The notes beneath the pieces are model-generated. The model saw only the letters and a list, made by a program, of their open reading frames with translations, searched no databases and had not been told where the DNA came from. Below, one piece after another: positions 1-8,518 of a DNA stretch of 64,000 nt. This DNA comes from Prolixibacteraceae bacterium (GTDB lineage: Bacteria; Bacteroidota; Bacteroidia; Bacteroidales; Prolixibacteraceae), in assembly GCA_019459525.1 (NCBI GenBank), contig JAIBEY010000084.1:31358-95357 (forward strand), read 5' to 3'. How positions within the stretch are numbered: the stretch's first letter is position 1; each line of letters opens with the position of its first letter. Both the position numbers and the translations under genes were made by a program.

Positions 1-1
1 G

Positions 2-1732
2 GTGGTGACTGGAAGCCCTGTAAAAGTAAACCGTGACAATGTTCCCATGTCGGTTTCGGTGGTTAACAGTGCACAAATCAACGAAAGCAGCGAATCGGCG
101 CTATTGCCTATTCTGAGTGGACGGGTTCCCGGATTGTTTGTTACCGAGCGGGGAGTTACCGGTTTTGGCGTATCGGCCGGATCGGCTGGGCAAATCACTA
201 TTCGTGGTATTGGTGGAAACCCAACCACCGGAGTTTTGATGCTGATTGACGGGCATCCCCAGTTTGCCGGAATCTTCGGGCATCCATTACCCGATTCGTA
301 TGTGGCATCCGATGTGGAACGGGTTGAGATCATTCGTGGGTCAGGATCGGTGCTTTACGGTTCAAATGCCATGGGCGGTGTAATTAACCTGATCACCAAA
401 AAACAGGCTCAGGAAGGATTTAATGGCAATGCCCGCCTGATGTACGGTTCGTTTAACACACAGAAATACATGGTTTCAGGTGGATATAAAAAAGATAAAC
501 TGAGTATATATGTTTCGGGAAACCGCGATAAAACCGATGGGCACCGCGATAATTCGGCATTTAAAATTACAAACGGCTACACCAAAATCGGGTATGAACT
601 GAACCCGCACCTGAAAATGAGCGGCGATTTTAGTTTAGCTGCATTCAAAGCATCCGATCCCGGCCCCGACACGCTTTCGGCAAAAAGAGGCTACGACATC
701 GACATTACCCGTGGTTACGGGGCTTTTACTTTCGAAAATGATTATGAAAAGGTTTCCGGATCGGCTAAACTCTTCTACAATTTTGGGGAACATGATATTA
801 CTGACGGGTTTCATTCCACCGACCACAATTATGGCCTGAATTTGCTGGAGTCGCTGAAACTTTTCAAGGGCAATACAATTACTTTGGGTGTTGATTACAT
901 CAATTATGGCGGGTTGGCCGAAAACCTGAAAGCGATGAACGGCAAAGGGATAGTTTTTGCCGATACTGCGGTTCACGAACTGGCCTGGTACGGTTTCGTT
1001 CAGCAAACGATTGCCGAAAAGCTGACATTAAACGCCGGGTTGCGTTTATCTGATCATTCCGTTTATGGCGCAGAATGGATTCCATCGGCAGGTTTGGCCT
1101 GGAGGTCTGATGAAAATACGACATGGAAAGCTTCTTTTTCCAAAGGATTCCGCAGCCCAACCGTTCGCGAATTATTCCTGTTTGGCCCCAATCCAAAGCT
1201 TCAGCCTGAAACGGTTTTCAATTACGAAGCAGGAGTGCAGAGGTCGTTTTTCAACCGGAAACTAAATCTGGAACTGACCGGATTTTTAGTTGAAGGCGAC
1301 AACCTGATTATTACGGTTCCGAATAAAGGCTTACAAAACGCAGGCGAGATATCCAACAAAGGGATTGAATTCTCAGCGGATGCCAATCCTTCGGCGAAAC
1401 TTAATTTTCATGCAACTTACAGCTACATCAACATGAAAACTCCGGTTTATGCCACTCCTGAACACCAATTGTTCTTCAGCACGCGTTACCGGTTGAATAA
1501 AACGATGTTCATGATCAGTTTGCAGCAGGTTTCCAATCTCGATACCGATCCTTCCGCAAAAACTTTTGAGGAAAGTTATACCTTGGTCAATGCTAAAATT
1601 AGTCACCGGTTTTGCAAATTCGCCGAGGTCTTTGTCAGCGCCGAAAACTTGTTGAATCAGGAATATGAGCAAAACAGGTATTACACCATGCCTGGAACAA
1701 CCGTTTTTGCCGGAGTAAATTTGAATTTTTGA
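2..1732 (+). CDS. TonB-dependent receptor, 5' end cut off by the window
   Basis: Outer-membrane TonB-dependent transporter; the substrate is not evident. The open frame runs in from the window edge, so the ORF-track start is artificial and the signal peptide and any carboxypeptidase-like domain are missing. The visible part begins near the start of the plug domain (VTGSPVKV) and contains typical plug motifs: SGRVPGLF, QITIRGIGG, LMLIDGHPQ and VERVEIIRGSGSVLYGSNAMGGVINLITKK. A beta-barrel of roughly 430 residues follows. It ends in Phe (GVNLNF), the usual outer-membrane insertion signal. The barrel motif FSKGFRSPTVREL is typical of BtuB/siderophore-type receptors. It converges on metK across a shared terminator. 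Family is certain, ligand unknown. Confidence 0.93.
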   Translation: MVTGSPVKVNRDNVPMSVSVVNSAQINESSESALLPILSGRVPGLFVTERGVTGFGVSAGSAGQITIRGIGGNPTTGVLMLIDGHPQFAGIFGHPLPDSYVASDVERVEIIRGSGSVLYGSNAMGGVINLITKKQAQEGFNGNARLMYGSFNTQKYMVSGGYKKDKLSIYVSGNRDKTDGHRDNSAFKITNGYTKIGYELNPHLKMSGDFSLAAFKASDPGPDTLSAKRGYDIDITRGYGAFTFENDYEKVSGSAKLFYNFGEHDITDGFHSTDHNYGLNLLESLKLFKGNTITLGVDYINYGGLAENLKAMNGKGIVFADTAVHELAWYGFVQQTIAEKLTLNAGLRLSDHSVYGAEWIPSAGLAWRSDENTTWKASFSKGFRSPTVRELFLFGPNPKLQPETVFNYEAGVQRSFFNRKLNLELTGFLVEGDNLIITVPNKGLQNAGEISNKGIEFSADANPSAKLNFHATYSYINMKTPVYATPEHQLFFSTRYRLNKTMFMISLQQVSNLDTDPSAKTFEESYTLVNAKISHRFCKFAEVFVSAENLLNQEYEQNRYYTMPGTTVFAGVNLNF

Positions 1733-1771
1733 TTACTCAACTTGAATTGATTGATAATGTGCATTTAAATT

Positions 1772-1801
1772 AAAAAAACCGGTTTATTGCCGTTTTTTTT
1801 A
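1772..1801. terminator. Bidirectional terminator between the TonB receptor and metK
   Basis: An A-run, a short CGG/CCG stem and a T-run (AAAAAAACCGG, TTTATT, GCCGTTTTTTTT) lie between two convergent stop codons. The stem is weak (one C/T mismatch), but the flanking A and T runs can pair in either direction. Confidence 0.6.
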
Positions 1802-1821
1802 ATTTACTATATTTTAGTTCG

Positions 1822-3075
1822 TTAAATGCCAAAAGCTTTTTTAATCGGATCAACATAGTCGAGTTTTTCCCAGGTAAACAATTCTACTTCTGTTTCAATC
1901 CGGCCATTGTATGGCGATTCGAAAACTTTGGTAACTGTTTTGGGTTGACGCCCCATGTGTCCGTAGGCTGCCGTTTCGCGGTAAATCGGGTTGCGAAGTT
2001 TAAGCCTTTGCTCAATGGCTGCCGGTCGCAGGTCAAAAATTTCCTGAATTTTTTCTGAAATCAGGGAATCTGAAAGTCCTACAATTGCAGTTCCTTTCGT
2101 TTCCACATAAACACCAACCGGTTTAGCGACTCCAATAGCGTACGAAAGCTGAACCAGCATTTCTTTGGCAACTCCTGCTGCAACCATGTTTTTGGCGATG
2201 TGACGGGCAGCGTATGCAGCCGAACGGTCAACCTTCGAAGGATCTTTTCCGGAGAAAGCGCCACCACCATGAGCGCCACGACCTCCATAAGTGTCAACGA
2301 TAATCTTACGTCCGGTCAAACCGGTATCTCCGTGAGGACCACCAATTACAAATTTTCCGGTCGGATTAACGTGGTAAATAATTTCACCAGCAAATAAATC
2401 CTGAACTCGTTGTGGCAACTGTGCTTTCACGCGAGGAATCAGGATTTCGATCACATCTTTTTTGATTTTGGCCAACATCGGTTCGTCAGCATCAAAATCG
2501 TCGTGCTGGGTCGAAACCACAATGGTATGAATCCGCTTGGGCGAATGATCGTCGTTGTATTCAATGGTTACCTGCGATTTAGAGTCAGGACGCAAATACG
2601 TCATCACCTTCTGTTCGCGACGGATAACGGCTAGTTCGAGCAAAATGCGGTGCGACAAATCGAGTGGAAGCGGCATGTAATTATCGGTTTCGTCGGTAGC
2701 AAAACCAAACATCATCCCCTGGTCGCCGGCTCCCTGATCCATTTTATCGGCTTTGTCAACACCACGGTTAATATCCGGACTTTGCTCGTGAATGGCACTG
2801 AAAACACCGCACGAATCACCGTCGAAACGATATTCGGCCTTGGTATAACCAATCTGGTTAATTACCCGTCGTGCAGTTTCCTGTACATCGACATACGTAT
2901 TCGATTTTACCTCGCCGGCAAGTACAACCTGTCCGGTGGTAACTAAAGTTTCGATGGCAACTTTCGAGTTGGCATCAAAAGCGAGAAATTCGTCTAAAAG
3001 GGCATCCGAAATCTGGTCGGAAACTTTATCGGGATGGCCTTCTGAAACGGACTCGCTGGTGAAAAAATAACTCAT
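1822..3075 (-). CDS. metK: S-adenosylmethionine synthetase
   Basis: Cytosolic enzyme that makes S-adenosylmethionine from methionine and ATP. At 417 residues it is slightly longer than E. coli MetK (384). Hallmarks in order are [17 protein letters not shown] near residue 13, the ATP-binding [16 protein letters not shown] near 116, [14 protein letters not shown] near 246 and the P-loop-like [19 protein letters not shown] near 272. The ATG gives a standard N-terminus ([17 protein letters not shown]). The upstream region on the minus strand has two TAAATTTG boxes and implies a 5' leader of about 150 nt. SAM made here feeds the methylthioadenosine enzymes encoded about 6 kb away. Confidence 0.98.
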   Translation of the reverse strand: MSYFFTSESVSEGHPDKVSDQISDALLDEFLAFDANSKVAIETLVTTGQVVLAGEVKSNTYVDVQETARRVINQIGYTKAEYRFDGDSCGVFSAIHEQSPDINRGVDKADKMDQGAGDQGMMFGFATDETDNYMPLPLDLSHRILLELAVIRREQKVMTYLRPDSKSQVTIEYNDDHSPKRIHTIVVSTQHDDFDADEPMLAKIKKDVIEILIPRVKAQLPQRVQDLFAGEIIYHVNPTGKFVIGGPHGDTGLTGRKIIVDTYGGRGAHGGGAFSGKDPSKVDRSAAYAARHIAKNMVAAGVAKEMLVQLSYAIGVAKPVGVYVETKGTAIVGLSDSLISEKIQEIFDLRPAAIEQRLKLRNPIYRETAAYGHMGRQPKTVTKVFESPYNGRIETEVELFTWEKLDYVDPIKKAFGI

Positions 3076-3230
3076 AATTTGATCAATTTAAATACCCAAA
3101 ATCAATCATAAACAGACTGATTACACTCGGATACAAGATTATACAATTAAAAGTTGTGGAATAATTGATCGAAAAGCAAATTGAAAAAGAGATTTCGTTT
3201 TAGCATTTTTTTTCGTGGTTGCAATCAGTA

Positions 3231-3261
3231 CAAATTTATCCACATAACGAGTGCAAATTTA
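3231..3261 (-). promoter_or_regulatory. Tandem -7 boxes upstream of metK
   Basis: Two identical TAAATTTG elements (minus strand; 3231-3238 and 3254-3261) match the Bacteroidota -7 consensus TAnnTTTG and are 23 bp apart. No good -33 TTTG at the usual distance was found for either. They imply a metK leader of about 150-180 nt. Confidence 0.5.
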
Positions 3262-3298
3262 ACAACTTTTTTAAGACAAGGAAGTCTCTATCTAAAAA

Positions 3299-4207
3299 TT
3301 AACGTGTCAAATCCTGAAATACATTTTCAAGGCTTTGCTGCTGTTCTTTCAGGGTAAGCAAAACCAGTTGACTGGAAACCGCAAAGTGAAATAAAGCCGG
3401 ACGTAAATCGGTGGTCTGATCTGATTCAGCCAGGAATGTGGTTGAGTTGATGGCCTCCAGTTTCCGAAGCCCATTGATTTTCCGGAGCAATTCCATTTCC
3501 GGAGCTTTGTTGAACTCGACCAGAACGGCTTGCTTACGTTCTATTTGTCCGGATTTTAACTCCGCAATTGATCCATCGGCAACCAGTTTACCCTGATTTA
3601 TAATGATCACCCGACTACAAATGGCTTCAACTTCCTGCATAATATGGGTCGAGAGCATCACCGTTTTGTTGGCGCTGATTGCCCGGATCAACTGCCTGAT
3701 CTCTTCCAACTGGTTAGGATCTAAACCGGTAGTTGGCTCATCCAAAATCAACACAGCGGGGTCGTGAATCAAAGCCTGGGCCAATCCAACACGCTGGCGG
3801 TAACCTTTCGAGAGCATACCAATCTTCTTGTGCTGTTCCACTTTCAGTCCGGTAAGTTCAATCATCTTCAGAACCTGTTCTTTTTTATGCTGAAGCTTAT
3901 AAAATCCGGCAACCATCTCGAGATACTCCCGCACGTACAAATCCGTATAAAGTGGGTTATTTTCAGGCAAATAACCAATTTGCGAGCGGATGGAAATATT
4001 TTTTGTCTCAACAGTTTCGCCATTAATTACTACCGATCCACCATCAGCCGACAGATAACCTGTAATAATTTTCATTAACGTCGATTTCCCGGCACCGTTT
4101 GGGCCTAAAAAACCAACCAGCTCCCCGGTTCCAATTTCAAACGAAACCTGGTCGAGAGCCTTTTGGGTTCCGTACTGTTTGCTTACCTGCGATACACTGA
4201 TACTCAT
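3299..4207 (-). CDS. gldA: GldA-like ABC transporter ATP-binding protein
   Basis: Cytoplasmic ATPase of the GldA type, part of the GldAFG ABC transporter linked to Bacteroidota gliding motility. Walker A is GPNGAGKST, the signature is LSKGYRQRVGLAQAL, Walker B is LILDEPTTGLDP and the H-loop is STHIMQEVEA. The start IGYLPENNPLYTDLYVREYL is characteristic of GldA. I moved the start from 4231 to the ATG at 4207 because AGGTAAG stands just before it and the family begins MSI(S/E)V. The last ~80 residues are the variable C-terminal domain. The permease genes gldF and gldG are not adjacent, so a general drug or lipid exporter role cannot be excluded. Confidence 0.9.
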   Translation of the reverse strand: MSISVSQVSKQYGTQKALDQVSFEIGTGELVGFLGPNGAGKSTLMKIITGYLSADGGSVVINGETVETKNISIRSQIGYLPENNPLYTDLYVREYLEMVAGFYKLQHKKEQVLKMIELTGLKVEQHKKIGMLSKGYRQRVGLAQALIHDPAVLILDEPTTGLDPNQLEEIRQLIRAISANKTVMLSTHIMQEVEAICSRVIIINQGKLVADGSIAELKSGQIERKQAVLVEFNKAPEMELLRKINGLRKLEAINSTTFLAESDQTTDLRPALFHFAVSSQLVLLTLKEQQQSLENVFQDLTR

Positions 4208-4228
4208 CTTACCTGATTTTTCGTTCAG

Positions 4229-4236
4229 CAAAAGTA
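4229..4236 (-). promoter_or_regulatory. gldA -7 box
   Basis: TACTTTTG on the minus strand is an exact TAnnTTTG match 22 bp upstream of the chosen gldA start, which supports that start over the longer ORF. No clear -33 element. Confidence 0.5.
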
Positions 4237-4407
4237 AAGAAATCTGTCAATTACCCATCGTTCATAAAAACGGAACAGTTTAATCAAAATTTTTAAACCC
4301 GGATACCATTTTAGGGATTAGCGTGAAAATATAACTTTTTTGTACGCTTTTTTTGACTTTATACCGCTAATGTAGGCTTTCTGATTTCGTTTTTATTTAC
4401 TTTAAAT

Positions 4408-4415
4408 TAACTTTG
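4408..4415 (+). promoter_or_regulatory. ispG -7 box
   Basis: TAACTTTG matches TAnnTTTG exactly, 25 bp upstream of the ispG start codon; the -33 region is not clear. Confidence 0.5.
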
Positions 4416-4439
4416 TCACCCATCTATACATCGGGTTAA

Positions 4440-6299
4440 ATGAAGGATCAGAACTTTAACTACATAGAAGACTTGACGAAGTACCAACGACAGAAGACTT
4501 CGTTGGTGCAGATATTAGGCGTATTGCTGGGCGATGGAAATCCAATCCGGATACAATCCATGACTGACACCGACACCAGCGATACTGAAGCGACTGTTGA
4601 TCAAATCATTCGGATTATCAAATCCGGAGCCGATTTGGTTCGTGTTACCGTAAGAGGAGTTCCCGATGCTGAAAATCTAAAAAATATTAAACGAGAATTA
4701 GTCGCCCGTGGATTTGAAAATCCATTGGTTGCTGATATTCATTTTAACCCCCATTTAGGCGAAATTGCTGCCAAATATGTATCGAAAATTCGCATTAATC
4801 CCGGAAATTTCTACGATAGGCGAGCTAAATTCGAGCAGCATTTATATACCGACGAAGAATACAAATCTGAACTTCAGAAAATAGAAGAACAATTCGTACC
4901 ATTTCTTCAATTTCTGAAAGATACCAAAACCGCTCTGCGTATTGGAGCCAATCAAGGTTCGCTGTCTGACCGGATTATGAGTCGTTACGGCGATACTCCT
5001 GCCGGCATAGTGGAATCGGTGATGGAATTCCTGCGCATCTGTCAAAAACAGAATTTCCACAATGTGGTTATTTCCATCAAATCGAGTAATACGAGAACGA
5101 TGGTTTATACCGTGCGTTTGCTGAATTATAAGATGCGTTTGGAGGAAATGAGCTATCCGCTTCATCTGGGCGTAACAGAAGCAGGAGAGGGTGAAGATGG
5201 TCGTATAAAATCGGCAGTTGGTATCGGCGCATTACTTGCCGATGGAATTGGCGACACCATTCGGGTTTCGTTAACCGAAGCTCCGGAAAATGAAATTGCT
5301 GTGGCAAAAAAGCTGATCAGCCACATCGAAACATACAAAGGTCACAAACCTATAAAAGCTCCGCTGTTTGCGCAGATTAACCCGTTTGAATACGAACGCC
5401 GGTCAACCAGGCCCGTATTGCGGATGGGCGATAAATTTTTGCCCATTGTAATGGCCGATTTGCGCGGAAGAACACTCTCCGAAATTCTGCCTCTGCGTGG
5501 AAAACAAATTCCGGAATACTTTTTCAACAACCACGAAGTGCTCGATTTGGAAGGAAATTCGTACCCGGTACTTACACTCGAAGAATATTTGTTTGGTGGA
5601 TCGCACTGGGGACAAACCAAGTTTATCCGCACCAACAAGGAAGAGTTTGATCATTTCATGAACGAAAATCCCGAAATCATCACCAAGCTCAAACAAACCC
5701 GTAAAACGATTTTGATTCTGGAGAGTTTCAATAAAAATCCGTTTGCCGAGCTTCGCGCTTTCTTTATGACACTCGAATCGCACATCTGGAAAGTTCCGGT
5801 TGTGATCTTCCGGAAATATAACGAACGTTACCTTGAAAACCTTCAGATAAAGGCAGCGGCCGATCTTGGCGGATTGCTCATTGATGGTTATGGCGACGGA
5901 CTTTGCATTACCAACGAACTCGATCAAACCACCTTTACCGACCTGAAAGATCTGAGTTTCTCTATCCTTCAGGCTAGCCGGATGCGTTTGACAAAAACAG
6001 AATTTATATCGTGCCCGGGCTGTGGACGAACCTTGTTCGATTTGCACGAAACCACCATTAAAATAAAAGCACATTTCAATCACCTCGATCACTTAAAAAT
6101 TGGGGTAATGGGTTGTGTGGTTAATGGTCCCGGCGAAATGGGCGATGTGGATTATGGCTTTGTTGGCGCGGGTCCCGGAAATGTGAACCTTTACAAACGA
6201 CAGGTGCTGATTAAACGGCATATTCCGTTTGAGCAGGCTGTTGAAGAACTCGAAGCCATTATTCGTGAAAACGGAGACTGGAAAGACCGTGAAGCCTAA
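4440..6299 (+). CDS. ispG: 4-hydroxy-3-methylbut-2-enyl diphosphate synthase (long form)
   Basis: IspG/GcpE catalyses the reductive ring opening of methylerythritol cyclodiphosphate in the non-mevalonate isoprenoid pathway, using a [4Fe-4S] cluster. The N-terminal TIM barrel shows IRIQSMTDTDTSD and ADLVRVTVRGV. The cluster domain carries CPGCGRTLFDL (first two Cys, near residue 524) and GCVVNGPGE (third Cys and catalytic Glu, near 558). At 619 residues it is about 250 longer than E. coli IspG, because the Bacteroidota/Chlamydia/plant form has an extra domain between barrel and cluster domain (about residues 290-510). It reads away from gldA and converges with the AAA/DUF4143 gene. Confidence 0.98.
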   Translation: MKDQNFNYIEDLTKYQRQKTSLVQILGVLLGDGNPIRIQSMTDTDTSDTEATVDQIIRIIKSGADLVRVTVRGVPDAENLKNIKRELVARGFENPLVADIHFNPHLGEIAAKYVSKIRINPGNFYDRRAKFEQHLYTDEEYKSELQKIEEQFVPFLQFLKDTKTALRIGANQGSLSDRIMSRYGDTPAGIVESVMEFLRICQKQNFHNVVISIKSSNTRTMVYTVRLLNYKMRLEEMSYPLHLGVTEAGEGEDGRIKSAVGIGALLADGIGDTIRVSLTEAPENEIAVAKKLISHIETYKGHKPIKAPLFAQINPFEYERRSTRPVLRMGDKFLPIVMADLRGRTLSEILPLRGKQIPEYFFNNHEVLDLEGNSYPVLTLEEYLFGGSHWGQTKFIRTNKEEFDHFMNENPEIITKLKQTRKTILILESFNKNPFAELRAFFMTLESHIWKVPVVIFRKYNERYLENLQIKAAADLGGLLIDGYGDGLCITNELDQTTFTDLKDLSFSILQASRMRLTKTEFISCPGCGRTLFDLHETTIKIKAHFNHLDHLKIGVMGCVVNGPGEMGDVDYGFVGAGPGNVNLYKRQVLIKRHIPFEQAVEELEAIIRENGDWKDREA

Positions 6300-6327
6300 A
6301 AAAAGTTGACAGTTGCAGTTTCCAGTC

Positions 6328-7641
6328 TCAGTTATTCTTGATCAGTGTCGAGATTGCATAGAGTGGAACAATTTCGATGTTTCCGTCTCTTCCAAAATTT
6401 TCGATCGACGAACGGATTCCTCTTTTCAGGTTCTTTTCCTTCATAAACAAGCGCATGCTTTGCATCTTTCCGCTATAGCCCGACTTAATTTCAACCGGGA
6501 CAATTTCCGATCCCTGACGAATTACATAATCAACTTCGGCATTACTTCCCCGTTCCTGCCGATGCCAATAAAAAAGCTGAGGCTTTTCGAGGATCGATGA
6601 TGCTTTCATCAATTCCAATCCGGCATAAATCTCAGCCAAACAACCCTTGTTCAACACATCCATTTCTTCAACAACCAGATATTCACGGATATTTAAACCC
6701 AAAATATGCTGAAAAATGCCCGTATCATACAGCAAAACCTTAAATTTCTTCGGATCCATTTGCGCCCCAAGAGGAAATCCGTTGGCCGAAGTATGGTAAA
6801 CCGGGTAAGCCAAACCTGCCATAAAAAGCAATTCGAGCGCTTCCTTTATTTGTGGAAGGCTAGCCTTTGCAACTACATTTGAATACACGAACTTGGCGCC
6901 TGCCTGTTCTACAATGCTGGCAAACACTTCGCGAATGCGGCTTTCAGGTACGCGCTTGTGGTACTTCGAAAAATCGTCGCGCATCGACAGCGATAAATCT
7001 GCAAGCACATTCAGCCCATTGAGTGTACTTTTGTTCTCAACCACCTGCCTGACCACCTCGGGAAGCCCCCCGGTTAGTAAAAATTGTTGGAAAAGGTCGT
7101 TCAGCTTCCGGTGAAAAACCGGATCAATTGGATTTTCACATGATGCCTGATCAATAATCTTCACGTATTGATCCATCTGATGAGCCAAAAGAAATTCATT
7201 GAACGACATCGGGTACATAAACATCGAACGAATGCGTCCTACGCCAAAAGAAGGAAGCTCGGTCAAGGCAAATTCAAGCAACGATCCGGCTGCAATCACA
7301 TGCAACCCAGGTATATTTTCATAGAAGAACCTAAGCGAAGAGATGGCTCTTGGACACTTCTGAATTTCGTCAAAAAACAATAAGGTCTGATTTTCATAAA
7401 TTGGGACACCGTAGTATGACGATAACCTATCGATAATCCTCACCGGATCAAGATTTTGAATAAAAAACTCAGCCACATCAGTGTCTTTTTCAAAATTTAC
7501 CTCAACGAAGTTGGAAAAAGTTTTCCCAAGTTCGCGTACCACATAAGTCTTTCCTACCTGGCGGGCACCACGTAACAAAAGAACCTTCCTGCTTGTGGAT
7601 TCCTTCCAGTCGAGCAAATTTCTGAATATATTTCGCCTCAC
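6328..7641 (-). CDS. AAA ATPase with C-terminal DUF4143
   Basis: A 437-residue ATPase of the widespread AAA_14/DUF4143 family, whose biochemical role is unknown. Walker A is GARQVGKTYVV (residues ~26-36), Walker B is LLFFDEIQKCP (~87-97) and the sensor region has HVIAAGSLLEFAL. The C-terminal DUF4143 part contains RQERGSNAEVDYVI and VPVEIKSG, which resembles a PD-(D/E)XK nuclease-like fold. The start is GTG with AAGG just upstream; no ATG is available near the conserved N-terminus. The gene stands alone, convergent to ispG. Its promoter region has three phased 17-bp repeats (separate entry), suggesting tight control. Some relatives behave as mobile or toxin-like accessory genes, but nothing here shows that. 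Confidence 0.92.
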   Translation of the reverse strand: MRRNIFRNLLDWKESTSRKVLLLRGARQVGKTYVVRELGKTFSNFVEVNFEKDTDVAEFFIQNLDPVRIIDRLSSYYGVPIYENQTLLFFDEIQKCPRAISSLRFFYENIPGLHVIAAGSLLEFALTELPSFGVGRIRSMFMYPMSFNEFLLAHQMDQYVKIIDQASCENPIDPVFHRKLNDLFQQFLLTGGLPEVVRQVVENKSTLNGLNVLADLSLSMRDDFSKYHKRVPESRIREVFASIVEQAGAKFVYSNVVAKASLPQIKEALELLFMAGLAYPVYHTSANGFPLGAQMDPKKFKVLLYDTGIFQHILGLNIREYLVVEEMDVLNKGCLAEIYAGLELMKASSILEKPQLFYWHRQERGSNAEVDYVIRQGSEIVPVEIKSGYSGKMQSMRLFMKEKNLKRGIRSSIENFGRDGNIEIVPLYAISTLIKNN

Positions 7642-7676
7642 TACCTTGATTTTAAGCTAAAAACACCAATTTAAAC

Positions 7677-7759
7677 AAAAAGTCAAGGCAAATATACGTC
7701 ATTTTCAACAAAAAGTCAAGGCAAATTCAAGCAATAAAAACCAAAAAGTCAAGGCAAGT
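7677..7759 (-). repeat. Three 17-bp direct repeats at exact 33-bp spacing
   Basis: Copies at 7677-7693, 7710-7726 and 7743-7759 read AAAAAGTCAAGGCAAAT on the plus strand; the third has one change (GT for AT at the end). The period is exactly 33 bp, about three helical turns, so all copies face the same side of the DNA. A related inverted copy (CCTTGATTTT) lies near 7652. They sit directly upstream of, and overlap, the promoter of the DUF4143 ATPase gene. They are read here as a regulator-binding array; the regulator is unknown. Confidence 0.85.
7689..7719 (-). promoter_or_regulatory. Promoter of the DUF4143 ATPase gene, embedded in the repeats
   Basis: On the minus strand TATATTTG (7689-7696) matches the -7 box exactly. 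TTG at 7717-7719 lies 20 nt upstream as the -33 element. The -7 box overlaps repeat copy 1 and the -33 lies inside copy 2, so binding to the repeats should affect polymerase directly. Predicted start near 7682, giving a leader of about 40 nt. Confidence 0.65.
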
Positions 7760-7767
7760 TTATCAAA

Positions 7768-8397
7768 TTAAAGAAATTTCTGAAACACTTCTTCTATTTT
7801 TTGCCCTAGCTCCAACCAGTATCCCTTCAGCCCGCAACCAATGGCAGCTTCCACATTGGGTAGCGAATCGTCAATAAAAATAGACTCTTCAGGATTTATT
7901 CCAGAAAGTCGGATGATTTCCTGAAATGATTCGGGTGATGGTTTACGGCAACCAATTTCGTTGGAATAGAAGTCTATCTCAAAAAGTGATGAAACATCAA
8001 AACCATGTAGTTTTCGAAAATCGGCATGATATTGTTTGACATGAATGGCATTGGTATTGCTGAACAGATAGATTTTATAGTTATTCCGAAGATTTTTCAC
8101 CAGTTCAACCCGGTTCGCCGGAAAATCGAGCAACATCGCTGTCCATGCGGTATCAATCTGATCATCTGTAACTTCTGCGGAAATTAACTGCCGGACACCA
8201 TTTCGAAATTCTTCCGGAGTAACTTTACCTTGTTCCATCAGGTAAAAAATGTCGTGATCGTACGAAAGACCTTTATCTCCAATAAGTTGCTCCATGCCAA
8301 GCCTGCCAAAGGCTTCAATGGTTTTTTTAGGATCAATATTCAGTAAAACACCACCCAGATCGAAAATGATATTTTTTACTCCATTCAGGATTTCCAT
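7768..8397 (-). CDS. HAD-superfamily phosphatase (subfamily IA, YihX-like)
   Basis: Cytosolic haloacid-dehalogenase-fold hydrolase, probably a sugar-phosphate or nucleotide phosphatase; the substrate is unknown. Motif I is IIFDLGGVLLNID, in which the second Asp is replaced as in YihX-type enzymes. Motif II is YLFSNTNAIH, the motif III Lys is in CRKPSPESF and motif IV is SIFIDDSLPNVEAA. The ORF track begins at a TTG (8421); I prefer the ATG at 8397, which gives MEILNGVKNIIFDLGG. It is divergent from the mtnA operon, and no functional link is visible. Confidence 0.9.
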   Translation of the reverse strand: MEILNGVKNIIFDLGGVLLNIDPKKTIEAFGRLGMEQLIGDKGLSYDHDIFYLMEQGKVTPEEFRNGVRQLISAEVTDDQIDTAWTAMLLDFPANRVELVKNLRNNYKIYLFSNTNAIHVKQYHADFRKLHGFDVSSLFEIDFYSNEIGCRKPSPESFQEIIRLSGINPEESIFIDDSLPNVEAAIGCGLKGYWLELGQKIEEVFQKFL

Positions 8398-8488
8398 AAA
8401 GTCAGATTTGTGAGACCACAAAAGTCATAAAAAATCCGGAAAATGAAAGGAACACGAATGTTATGAGTAGTTTAAATGATTGGATATT

Positions 8489-8496
8489 TATCTTTG
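8489..8496 (+). promoter_or_regulatory. -7 box of the mtnA operon
   Basis: TATCTTTG is an exact TAnnTTTG match 23 bp before the chosen mtnA start. It lies inside the longer ORF of the track, which argues against the upstream start codon. Confidence 0.5.
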
Positions 8497-8518
8497 GGTA
8501 TCAAAAAAATGTACAATC

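Noticed and set aside
3076-3298. SAM riboswitch in the metK leader
   Set aside because: No SAM-I or SAM-II core could be recognised by eye; only the long leader and two -7 boxes are seen.
5403-6092. 229-codon minus-strand ORF inside ispG
   Set aside because: It is antisense to a certain ispG gene, with no start context or recognisable protein; a shadow frame.
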